The notes under the pieces were generated by a model. That model did not search any database and was not told the DNA's origin. It saw only the letters and a list, made by a program, of their open reading frames with translations. 64,000 nucleotides of DNA from Isoetes taiwanensis. Taxonomy: Eukaryota; Streptophyta; Lycopodiopsida; Isoetales; Isoetaceae. The DNA is taken from positions 1,860,001 to 1,924,000 of the forward strand of contig JAJEKV010000011.1 of NCBI GenBank assembly GCA_021234155.1, given 5' to 3'. Positions 11,349-20,668 of the stretch are shown here, piece by piece (the stretch's first letter is position 1; every line of letters begins with the position of its first letter). A program made the position numbers and the translations under genes.

Positions 11349-11411
11349 CTCACACAGTGCGCGAGTGGCACTTTCAAAATTTTTGAAACGGGTCCTAGTG
11401 CACTCTGTGAG
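11349..11411. repeat. Palindromic promoter element, copy 2
   Basis: It has the same arms and core as copy 1 and starts 204 bp further from the small ORF. The inner arm differs slightly (GCGCGAGTGGC). The two copies sit in otherwise different sequence. Confidence 0.72.
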
Positions 11412-11553
11412 AGGTGGGGGTCTATTCAATCATTTTTTGGCCAAATTAATTAATACAACACATGCCATTAATACAACCATATTAACTACATTATTACACT
11501 TTGCAACTTAATTAAAACACTTTTTATATTTACAAAAATTTATAAGTACATGT

Positions 11554-12683
11554 TTAACAATTTTCTTTCTTTATAAATTTGGCCAGCTTCATATCCCTGG
11601 GCATGCACGTGACTCTTTTCGCATGTAGAGCATATGCTAGAGAGTCTTCAAAATGCTGCATCAGCTTCTGCTCGGCTGTCTCTTGTAATGCAAGCAACAT
11701 GTCGTCTGTTACTCGCTTCTCCTTGTCGAACTCTTGAAATATCTCACCTCTCAATCTTGCAAATGCAGCTCTTGGGATAAGAAGTCCATAGCTCTGCTAG
11801 AAGTGCCAAATCTCCTGAGAAGCTTTAACAAAGTATGAGTCTGTCTTCCGCTTCATGGGCTTCTTTGGTGGTACGGGTCTCGCTGGGGGCGGCTTCAAAG
11901 TGTTCTCTTCTGTTGGCCTTCCTCCTTCCACGTACGTCACCTTATTTTCTTCATAGTACTTGGAGTATGCCTCGTACATCTTCATGTACTCCTTGTACTC
12001 CCGCAGCTTCTTCTTGTACTCTAGCTCATGCTTGAATACATATGACTCCTATGCCGGCTTGACCTTCTTGGGATCTGTTGTTGCCTTTGGCCATGTTGGG
12101 TAGGGAAGTGGTGCTGCAGCTTCTTGGTTCTCAGGATTGGAAGGTCCCGATCCTTCCGTCAGCCGGGGAATCCTCCAAGCATCATTGTCCGACTCTGTTT
12201 CAGATGAAGATGATGACGACCTACCGGGCTCCCGCTCTGTTATTTTGACCCATTTGCTTGGTGTGCTCTTGGTTTTCCTCCGGGATTTCTTCGGCAGCTC
12301 TGGGTCTTTTCCTTTTTTCTCTCTCTATTTCTGGCATTCCACCTTCTCTACAAGTCTCTTTCTTTTGGCTGCCCTCTTCCGCTTGCCGACTTTCTTTTGA
12401 CGATGGCGCAGATCCTCTGTTGCTGCATGGTCCTCTTCATTCTCCTTCTCCTCGTCCCCAAGTTCATGATTCTCCGGGTTCTCTTGCTGATCAGGGTCTT
12501 TTGGTGCTCTTGTTGATCCTGATGTTGCTCGTTGTCCTCCTGGGTGCCATGATTTGGGTTTAAAGTTTCTTCATTTCCGGCTCACTCTCAAGCCTCCCTC
12601 GCCTTCTGTTCTGCATCGAGAACTTGGACGCTTATAGATCCATATGGCATAACCACTCTAGCAGTCTGTTTGGTGCGGGCCAT
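11554..12683 (-). pseudogene. Histone H3-like gene with a very long N-terminal tail, broken
   Basis: The minus strand starts at 12683 with MARTKQTAR, identical to the first residues of canonical H3 after the initiator Met. After a frame change around 12600-12570, a second frame encodes about 285 charged residues: a basic patch (GKRKRAAKRKR), a run of serines next to acidic residues, a Tyr/Lys-rich segment (ELEYKKKLREYKEYMKMY), and a Pro-rich linker. It then ends in an H3 fold: QEIWHF, LLIPRAAF, RLRGEIFQEF, ALQETAEQKL, HFED, ALHAKRVTCMPRDMKLAKFI, stopping at TAA (11556-11554). These align colinearly with H3 αN to α3. In-frame stops are TGA at 12573-12571 and TAG at 12327-12325, 12051-12049 and 11799-11797. 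The last TAG falls where H3 has a conserved Gln (REIRRYQKS). The canonical H3 tail beyond residue 8 is not kept. It is a decayed gene or an unusual one; homology to H3 is very sure. Confidence 0.88.
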
Positions 12684-12775
12684 GTTTTGAAATAACTCGA
12701 TCGCCTTCCAAGCATCTAGAAATCGCCTTCTTGGTTGGAGAACAGCAAGCTGGAGGAGTACGCTGAAAATGAGGA

Positions 12776-12815
12776 ACCCTAAGGGTCTATTTATAGGTCT
12801 GGGAGTGTTAGGGTT
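12776..12815 (-). promoter_or_regulatory. Core promoter of the H3-like gene
   Basis: On the minus strand CCTATAAATA lies at 12797-12788, 105 bp before the ATG. An AACCCTAA telo-box sits just upstream (12813-12808 region), with a second TTAGGG-type motif on the other side. The layout matches the small ORF promoter (TATA 111 bp before its ATG). Confidence 0.6.
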
Positions 12816-12908
12816 CTGACTTGCAATTCCATGCTATGCCATTATTTAAAACATTAGTGTTTGCTGGCTTAAGACATTAGGTTCTTTTAGACAAAAATTA
12901 CTGCTACC

Positions 12909-12966
12909 ATTCACAGCGAGAGGCACTTTTAAAATTTTTGAAAAGGGCCTGGGCACACTCTGTGAG
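12909..12966. repeat. Palindromic promoter element, copy 3
   Basis: This is the third copy of the element at 11145 and 11349, with arms TTCACAGC and CACACTCTGTGAG around TTTTAAAATTTTTGAAAA. It lies 112 bp upstream of the TATA box of the H3-like gene, against 110 bp at the small ORF. Confidence 0.7.
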
Positions 12967-13176
12967 GGGTTACACTCCCTAATGGCCAACTTTTTTCTGG
13001 GTTTCTAATTTTTCTTTCCTAATTAACATTATCTTAATTTATTGTTCTAAGGATTGGAATTTTTTTTCCCAAATTTTGAGGTTCATGCTTGGGTTGTTAT
13101 CCCCAAGACTGAAGGCCTACTGTTAGTCCTATCAGGAGCATTTAGTTAGTGCCCGATCTTAGTCTACCAAGGTCAT

Positions 13177-13190
13177 AGCTCTGATACCAT
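13177..13190 (-). other. Retrotransposon primer binding site (tRNA-iMet type)
   Basis: The minus strand reads TGGTATCAGAGCT immediately after the LTR end, the standard plant retrotransposon site complementary to the 3' end of initiator tRNA-Met. The retroelement leader continues towards lower coordinates, but no gag was found there; within 200 bp the H3-like promoter region begins. Confidence 0.85.
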
Positions 13191-14618
13191 TGTGACATCC
13201 CCTACTTCGTCTACGATGCTCCCATCGTATCGGAAGGCAGAGTTCATCCCCATGGCAGCCAAGCTGACAGAGGCCGTCCACCTAACACCAATCCCTTGGC
13301 AATAAATCGATGAGGAAGAATGGACGGGTCATTTGTCCCTTCTTACCTCGGGACCGTCCTAGTTGTGGAAGCGTAAATAAATATAAACACATGACATCAA
13401 ATATAAATAGAGCCACCTCGAAGGGTAGCTAACCATAACATACATGTATGAGGACATCAATAACATCATCAACAATAGGAGATCCTACCCAAGGCTCAGA
13501 CTTCAGGGGTATGGACTGACGGTTTGTATCTTCAGAAGTCATCGCAGACAGAATTCATGTTAATGGATTGGGCTGGCATAGGAACGTGGTTGTTGGAAAG
13601 TCCTTTCCATCCGCCCCTCTTGTACATACTTTGCAAAATATGTTAAAGAGTCTTAAGGACTGGACCCTAGCCTGCCGAGTGCATAGCCAAGGGGGCTACT
13701 AATGGGTTTCATCTCCCAGCCCCGATGAGGCAGGAGGGGGATCACCCCCTCCAGAGGTACGCATGCCCATCACAGGCGGCTAGAGGGCCACTGCTCGTCT
13801 ACGACTTGAATATCATGGAAGGCGACGCATCACCCAAGAGGTGTCGAGCCCATGCCTTGCCCACACGCAGTGGCAAGCCATTAGGCCTAGCCTGCTAAGA
13901 TTCCTGGTAGGCTTTACACACCAAAGGGATTGATCTGCAATGGGACATGTCCTCCTTATCCATCGGTCTAGCCTCGTCACTCACAACTAGGCAGGCTCTT
14001 ATGCACAGGCCACTTTAATTGGGAATTAATGAGGCTGTCTAGCTACATCATCATTCAAGAACTGAAATACAGAATACCATCTAATCTATCTACCTAAACG
14101 TACATAGTTCGGTTCTTTTGTTAGGGCTTGTGATCTCAAAAACTATAAGGCCGCTAAGGCTAATCTAACATGCTATCCCAGCTCATTGCTAGGCTAACAG
14201 TCGGCATTGTGCAACAGAATCATTGTTTACCTGATCCCTGGCTTGCTCTCACACCTTGAATCGCATCCATGCCTTTGCTTGAGTCGAAGGCAGCTGAACC
14301 TGGAAGATCTGTCGTGCAAAGTTGCTTGACAACGTCTGGCAATGCGGACTAGCAGCTTGGCTTGACTGGAATATCCCAAAGAAACCGAAATGCAAAAATG
14401 GAAAAGGTTTAGGGTTTTCCCTTTTGTTCCTTTTACATGACCTTTTAGGTTTAGGGTTAAAAGGACATATGGGGTTTTGCCATGAGGCAAAGGGGTTAAA
14501 TGCATATGTTTATAGACATGTGCAATATACGAGGTTGCCCCTAGGCGCAACCCTTTACGGTTCCCAAGTACATGTCATCAAGGTGACATATATGCGTGGC
14601 GTGGCAATATAATATACA
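13191..14618 (-). mobile_element. Ty3/gypsy 5' LTR, minus orientation
   Basis: Read on the minus strand, the LTR ends ATGTCACA directly before the primer binding site. Several blocks match the LTRs at 1166 and 3734: GGCCTGTGCA(T/C)AAGAGCCT, the block near GTGTGGGC, CTGCCTCATCGG and AGGGGCGGATGG. It is therefore a diverged relative. The outer boundary at 14618 is placed where a gag fragment is interrupted (CAGCAA then TGTATATTA) and is tentative. No partner 3' LTR is seen in the window. Confidence 0.7.
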
Positions 14619-14729
14619 TTGCTGGCAATACCTCTCAAACTTCACGATATGCTTCAAAGGATCCCGATCATCGAACTTTAAAATCCCCATTGTCTGAAGA
14701 TTCCACACCATCAGTAGTAATACAACCAT
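14619..14729 (-). pseudogene. Ty3/gypsy gag fragment
   Basis: The minus frame includes MGILKFDDRDPLKHIVKFERY, which fits the gag pattern FDGxxDPxxHIxxFExxC. It stops at the inferred outer end of the neighbouring LTR, so the LTR element probably inserted into an older gag sequence. Confidence 0.55.
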
Positions 14730-16616
14730 TTCTGCCTCTTCTTGAGGTTCTTGGAAATGAAAAAATGAAATGAATATCCCTTCAATTTGAAAAACGAAAT
14801 TGGATTATCTTCTAGATTGGTAAATGGAATCAAAACCTCCTGATCTGAGAAGTAAACCCAGATTTGCTCCCAAATTTGATAACGAAATTAAACTTTGATG
14901 TAATTTTGAGTCAAAATACTAGATCAAGGGATCCCTTCTTGTCACGATGGAGCTTGGTAGTATATCCTTTGTACTTCTCTTGGGCATAAAATTAATGCTC
15001 CCCTTGTCGAACTGTACCCTGCAAATCACTTATGGCAAAATCCCCCTCACACAAAGAAATTGCTTCTTGCTCAATGGTGTCATGGTAACAATTCTTTTTC
15101 TAATGGAAATTCTTGCCACTCAATGGTCTGTCGAGCACATGGTCGCCAAATTGTTAGAGCCTAACTCCAAACATCACAAGAAAGCTAAAAACCCAGTGAT
15201 ACCATGACTCAAAATGCAAGATTTATGCAATGCACACACTAAAAATCCCCGTCTCCATAGCTAGATCAAGATATCTGATACACCGTCTCTTTCTCTACTC
15301 AAATTGCACTCTCCCCTGAACCCTCCAAGCACAATGCATACGGGCATATCTCCTCCATGCGTGCATGTGTGTACATACATGTGTATATACCTACCATATA
15401 CGTCCATGTATATGGTCTCTTATACCACCCCAACATATACACAAAGTGTTTTTTACATTTGATTCAATGTGACGATACAATGTGTTTGTTTTCTAATTGG
15501 CATGCCATTACAGAACACACTTGTCTTCATTGTTTGTGAGGGAGCCTACTATACGGAGGGTTCCTGGGAGAGATGTAAATATAATTGAAGCTCCCAACAA
15601 TGGTGATGAGACTTAAGCAAATTGAGAAGCTAAATTTTAATTGATTTAAGTGTAGATCATAAAAATTATTTGAGGAGAACACATTTATGAATTACAAGAA
15701 ATTTATCGCAAACTGTAGCAAAAAAAGATGATGTTGAAACTGTAGCAAAAAAAGATGTTGTTGAAAAAACCAATCTTTACATCTTTTGTTAGGGTAACAG
15801 CGTAAAAGTGTCTGTGATTGCACTAGGCTTGACCCATTACCAAACCAGAGTGTAAACAATTTGCTTGCACTAGGCTTGACCCATTACCAAACCTGAGTGT
15901 AAACAATTTGCTTTTTAAATGTAATTTCTTAACTGACATTCATTTGTTCACACCATATGGAGAATGGGCAAGCCATAATTTCAATGCAAACAGTTGCCGC
16001 CAAAGTTGGATCTATATCTAGCATAATAACAGGGGGTTGGTTTTGTATTTTTGTACTATTTTTCCTATGGTTTTCATATGATTTCGAAAGCGTATTGCAT
16101 GGGAACTACTAATTAGTATATCTAGAGTGCATATACGCCTGCATTAATTTTAGTGTTTTTTGTTCAATGGTTTAGACCCATGGGCCATGTTGTATTTTTT
16201 TTCCAATTAGCTTATTCAAACTCCTTCACATGCAACCCTCGAGCCATTTAGAAATAGAGTTTGCTAGATAGGCACTGTCTGTGGTGCTTCGGTAGGCTAG
16301 AGCAAGGATCGAAAACAAGAAGGTTGGAGCAAGCATCAGAAAAAAATGAATGTTCAGCTTGCAGAAATGGGTGTTTTTTTTGTGTCAGAGATATGATGCG
16401 TCAGGAAATCCGTGGCGGCCTGTTTTGGTATTCTGCAGATAATCGGTCTTTGTAGCTATCCGATTCCTGTTCTTAGTTCTGGTAGGCATTCACCTCCCTT
16501 TCTCTTTTTGCAGTGCTCCGGTATCCTCTTTTTAATTTACCATCACTAATAACCCAGGTACATATAATGCTTTAGACCTAAAGCCATTTTTTATTACCTA
16601 TCTCTATGCTGACTAG
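14730..16616. other. Intergenic with a 47-bp tandem duplication
   Basis: No convincing gene is seen. Two copies of a 47-bp unit lie at 15820-15913 (GCACTAGGCTTGACCC...). Short (AUGUAUAU)-like alternating stretches occur around 15370-15430. The region precedes the orphan ABCC exon and shows no other ABCC exon. Confidence 0.5.
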
Positions 16617-16767
16617 TATCTGTCAGACTGTGAATGCAAATGTATCCTTGAAACGTTTGGAAGGGTTGCTTCTAGCAGAAGAACAGGAAACACTTCCTAA
16701 TCCACCACTTGAAAATGATTCAGCAGCTATCTCAATTAAGAATGGAACTTTTTCATGGGATTCAAAG
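16617..16767 (+). pseudogene. Orphan exon of an ABCC (MRP-type) transporter
   Basis: This 151-nt exon-like block has an acceptor (GACTAG at 16611-16616) and a donor (AAG/GTAAAC at 16765-16773). It encodes VNANVSLKRLEGLLLAEEQ, then LPNPPLENDSAAISIKNGTF and SWDSK. This matches the stretch of plant ABCC1/ABCC2-type vacuolar transporters that links the first transmembrane domain to nucleotide-binding domain 1, just before the Walker A loop. No Walker A or other exons follow within several kb. It is best explained as an isolated fragment moved by duplication or captured by a transposon. Confidence 0.8.
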
Positions 16768-17607
16768 GTAAACTTGCTTTCACAATGTGCACTACTTTTG
16801 GGCATCATTGGAACGGAAGCATCATCAGAACAGAAGCAGAGATTAAGCATCATCGGAACAGAAGCATGGAAATTTCAAGATTGAATCACTTTTGTTTGCT
16901 AGATAGGGTTTGTGAAGATCGAATCAGTTTCCAAACAGCCATGGATAAGGCCTGCATATTTTCTTTTCGACGTCTTCATTGCCAGCAAGGTGAGGAGCAT
17001 GACCAAATTTGAGGATCAGTCTCTCATGGAACATGGCTCTGCTGCCTTCATGCAAGTGCAAGGACATTAGTGAATGCGTGTGAGCTCTAGTCTCTATAAT
17101 TTGTTCAGTTCAAACTAGTATTTGGTTCTTAATTTTTCCATTACAATCAGGTTCCTAAAGGGTGTTCATTTCTGTTGAGATCACAAAGCCAACGTTTCAC
17201 TGATTGCTAAGGACATCAGAAGTTTGACAAATGCGACATCGGCTATTGTGGGGATGGAGCAGGACAGATTTTCTGAGGACCAGTGACCAGTGCAAAGTGT
17301 CTGGGCCCGGGTTGATTCAGGGATTATCGCATTCATGTTTAATCCAAAATCTGTGGTAGAAGCTATGAAGGGGGCATTCAAAGAGCAAACTAAGTTGTGT
17401 GAAATTTGTTGTTGCGTTATGAGCTTCCTGGTTTAAGCCCGTAGCTTGAAGGTGTTTGTACTTGCAAGTTCTCATATACTCCAGCCAACATTTTTCCTTC
17501 TTTCACACTTAATGATGTGCAATGGTAGCGGTTTCATGCAGCTATGCAAGCAGCATCTAGGCAAGCTCTTCCCTTTTAACTTAGTGAACCTTAACTGTAA
17601 TTGTTTT

Positions 17608-17872
17608 CCTATGTTTAGTACAAACGTTTTTCTATGTTTAAATTCTGCTGCGTCAATTTATTTTTTCTTTCCTTGTATCTACTTGCTCTACACGCAGATG
17701 CCATTTTGGAGCATATATTATGAGCATCAAGGCTTCAGCACATGTATTTCTGTTACACAATGTTGTTGTACCTTAAAATGCTATCTTTGCATGTATTTGT
17801 TGTTGTACCTTAAAATGCTATCTTTGGATATCAAGTTGCAATGGATATCAAGTTGCAATGACCATCGAACTT
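17608..17872 (+). repeat. Dispersed repeat, copy 1
   Basis: It is closely similar to 61513-61783 over about 270 bp, including ATGCCATTTTGGAGCATA and GGATATCAAGTTGCAATG repeats. No coding potential is evident despite a chance ORF of 164 codons covering it. Confidence 0.75.
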
Positions 17873-20238
17873 ATCTTCATATGCTTACTTCATCAGACCT
17901 TCTTCGGTCATATATGATTGCGAATTATCTCACATGGTGATACTGGATTGTATTTGTTTACCAATTTCTCAAACATAAACTTGGGTATGCTAGTTTTTCT
18001 TCAAAGTTTACCTATGTTTGCATTTCTCGGGCCCAAATTTTTTTTCTTAATATAACTACCATTAACATTAATTAGTATAATGTAATGTTTTTTGTTCGAG
18101 GCCCCGAAGGGGCCAAAAAATTTTTAGGTCTTCACACAAACCATTACCATTAGATGATCGTGGAGCTCATAGAACGAAGAATACATTGGACATGACGGTC
18201 ATGTCATCCTTACGATAACAACGCATACTGCAAAAGTAATAGATATATTATATCTTGGAGAGAACTTGACCATAGGGTGCAGCCTAGAACTAATGTGTGC
18301 TTTCTATTTTATTTATTTGCAACATGCATGTCTGTTTAATTTGAATTTTTTTTATATGAACCACATGCACGTTTTTATATTATCAACTTGGGCTTATTTA
18401 ACATAGACATTTAACATGCCAACATGTCTTTTGCTAAGTTAACTCACATTGTCAAGATGGAGGCAAAGGCCAAATGGGGGCGAAGCGAAATGTGAACAAA
18501 TGGAGGCAAAGCAAAGCTAAGTTAACTCAAATGGGGGCGGGCCAAATGTAAACACACAAGGGCTTTTAGGAAAGAGATCTCTTAATTATTTTGTTTGTAG
18601 AATGGATTAAGGCGGCATCACGAAGAATGAATGGTCATGGGTCTATTGTGGTGCATATGCTAGCAATAGAAAATACATCTACTTACTCAATTATTGCTTG
18701 TTTATTATCAAGGGGTAAATTTATTGACCGATTCTCAAGAATATAAGGCCGAGAAGAATGTTTCCTTAGTTGCTTGTTCTGCGTACTTTTGCCATGACAT
18801 ATTTAGCCTGGCGCATTGTTTTGAGGCCGATTTTGTAGAGCATTAAGAGCCAAAACGAGGGGCAAAGCTCATACGCATTCAAGAAGCTTGAGGCAAAAGA
18901 GAGCCAGAACGAAGGGCAAAGCTCATACGCATTCAAGAAGCTTGAGGCAAAACGGGTACGGGTCCAAAATAGGTATAGTTGGGCTTGAACCCAGACTTAG
19001 AGTAGCACAGGTCCTGAAACTCTCCCTAAACCAACTTTCCTAACTAAAGATGCTAAATTAAATAATTGAAAGCAGAATAATCTAGGTTTACAATAGGTCT
19101 TTTATTTGCAAGGAATAACTTTTTTTAGGATGAAACGGCGAATGAGCAGAGAGCTTTTCCGAAAAAGGAGGTCGGATCGTGCTGGATTGAGCTGCAGAGG
19201 CCGAAAATTGGCACTTGGAACTTGTGATTGGCGGCATCAGGTGATCAGACTGAATTGTAGCTTGGCCCCTCAGCAGATCAAACAAATTTGCTGAATCCAG
19301 GAGAGCCGTAGCACAAATCCCTCTGTATAAAAAATTTACACAAATCCTTTTGTATGCTTAGGGGTTTCACGAAATGCGAAGCAGACTGGCGAAGCAGCGA
19401 TGGAGCTGGATGGATAAAGGCAGTTTTGCACAGGGAGCCAAATTACATGGGCCTTCCCACAATACAGAGGCAAAATACGATGTGTTTTTTTCGTTTGCAC
19501 AGGGAGCCAGAGCAAATAGGTGCTGAAGAATAGGCATAGAAATAGTCTCAGAAATAATCTAAACTACGAAATTGAAATGATTTTTAAAAAGTCTGTATGA
19601 ATACTTAGCATGAAAGAATCACAAAATCTTAAATTTTACAAATACCTCCTTTGCCCTGAATTCATGATCGCGCTTAAAACCATCTATTTATACATGTCAC
19701 AGAGCATTCTGAATCTGCCATGTATCACACATATGTCTTCACATGCCATGGCTATGTCTGCGGAGAGAAAACGCGTCTGCCTTTCTGTGTGCCCAAGTTT
19801 TGTCTTTATCTGATCGCGTTTATAATTATGATCGTGTCTCTGGTCATAATTCAGAGCTTGCTTTTTACAGCCGAAGAAACCTGATTGATTTCACACGTGT
19901 CGGCTTCAGCTGAGGCAGAACCCAGAAAAATTAGTTAGGGGAAAAAGAAAAATTCAAAATTGGATGTATCATTATATATGGTTTGATGATGGTTGGTAAG
20001 TTCCTTTCATGTAAAATTACCAGTAGCAATTAATCTATGATGTTGACCACTTCATTAAACTATTAGTGGGTGTATAATAGAAAAATGTAAATGATGTTTA
20101 CTAGAAAGCTAAAATAATATCTACACATATATCACAACATATATCCTAATACATTTTTCTATTTTCATTCCTTTTTAGACGTTTCCGAGCCGTTATCAGC
20201 CAGGGCAAAAAGTCTTGGATTTCTTGCCTCTGAAGAAA
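17873..20238. other. Intergenic with small repeats
   Basis: No gene is seen. The stretch contains a GC-rich palindrome (18100-18114, GGCCCCGAAGGGGCC) and two copies of a 54-bp unit (18847-18956, with GGCAAAGCTCATACGCATTC). Confidence 0.5.
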
Positions 20239-20668
20239 GGCTCAGGATAATCTTACCCTGGATTGAGGGATCCCGGAGGTGTGATCCCGGAGGACGGCAT
20301 CCCGGGAGGACGTGTGATCCCGGAGGACGGGATCCCCCTTACTGCGCATTATAGGGAAAATCAGGGAAGTTTTTGTGTGGGTTTTTCTTGCTCGATTCTC
20401 CTCCAAATCGGATGGCGCTTGTGCTAGGGTGGTCGGAATCAGTGGAAGGATAGGATCAGGTATCAGCGGAGGAGGAAGGAGGGCGAGCGCCGTAGCGATG
20501 GCACTGCCCCAAACTTGCCAAAAAATGGCCTACGAACTGCGCAGTAGCCTTTAACTGTGCAGTTAACAGCGGGATCCCGTCCTCCGCGATCACACGTCCT
20601 CCCGGGATGCCGTCCTCCGGGATCACACCTCCGGGATCCCTCAATCCAGGGTAAGATTATCCTGAGCC
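20239..20668. repeat. Foldback element with 98-bp arms
   Basis: The left arm 20239-20336 and right arm 20571-20668 are inverted copies with one mismatch seen (CCGGGATC against CCGCGATC), around a 234-bp loop. The arms contain repeated GATCCCGGAGGACGG modules and are GC-rich unlike their surroundings. The flanks also share CAGGGCAAAAG...TTTGATTTCTT motifs. No transposase is present. It could be a foldback transposon, a MITE or a source of hairpin RNA. Confidence 0.85.

Noticed and set aside
6703-12573. Reassignment of UAG to glutamine in the nuclear code
   Set aside because: Tempting because two TAGs sit at Gln positions, but TGA stops occur in the same broken frames, most TAG-bearing frames also have frame changes, and transposons and flanks look like an ordinary land plant. 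C-to-T decay explains all of it more simply.
17446-17940. 164-codon open frame on the plus strand
   Set aside because: It covers a dispersed non-coding repeat also present at 61.5 kb, where the frame is not kept. Composition is Cys/Leu/Phe-rich as in chance AT-rich frames.
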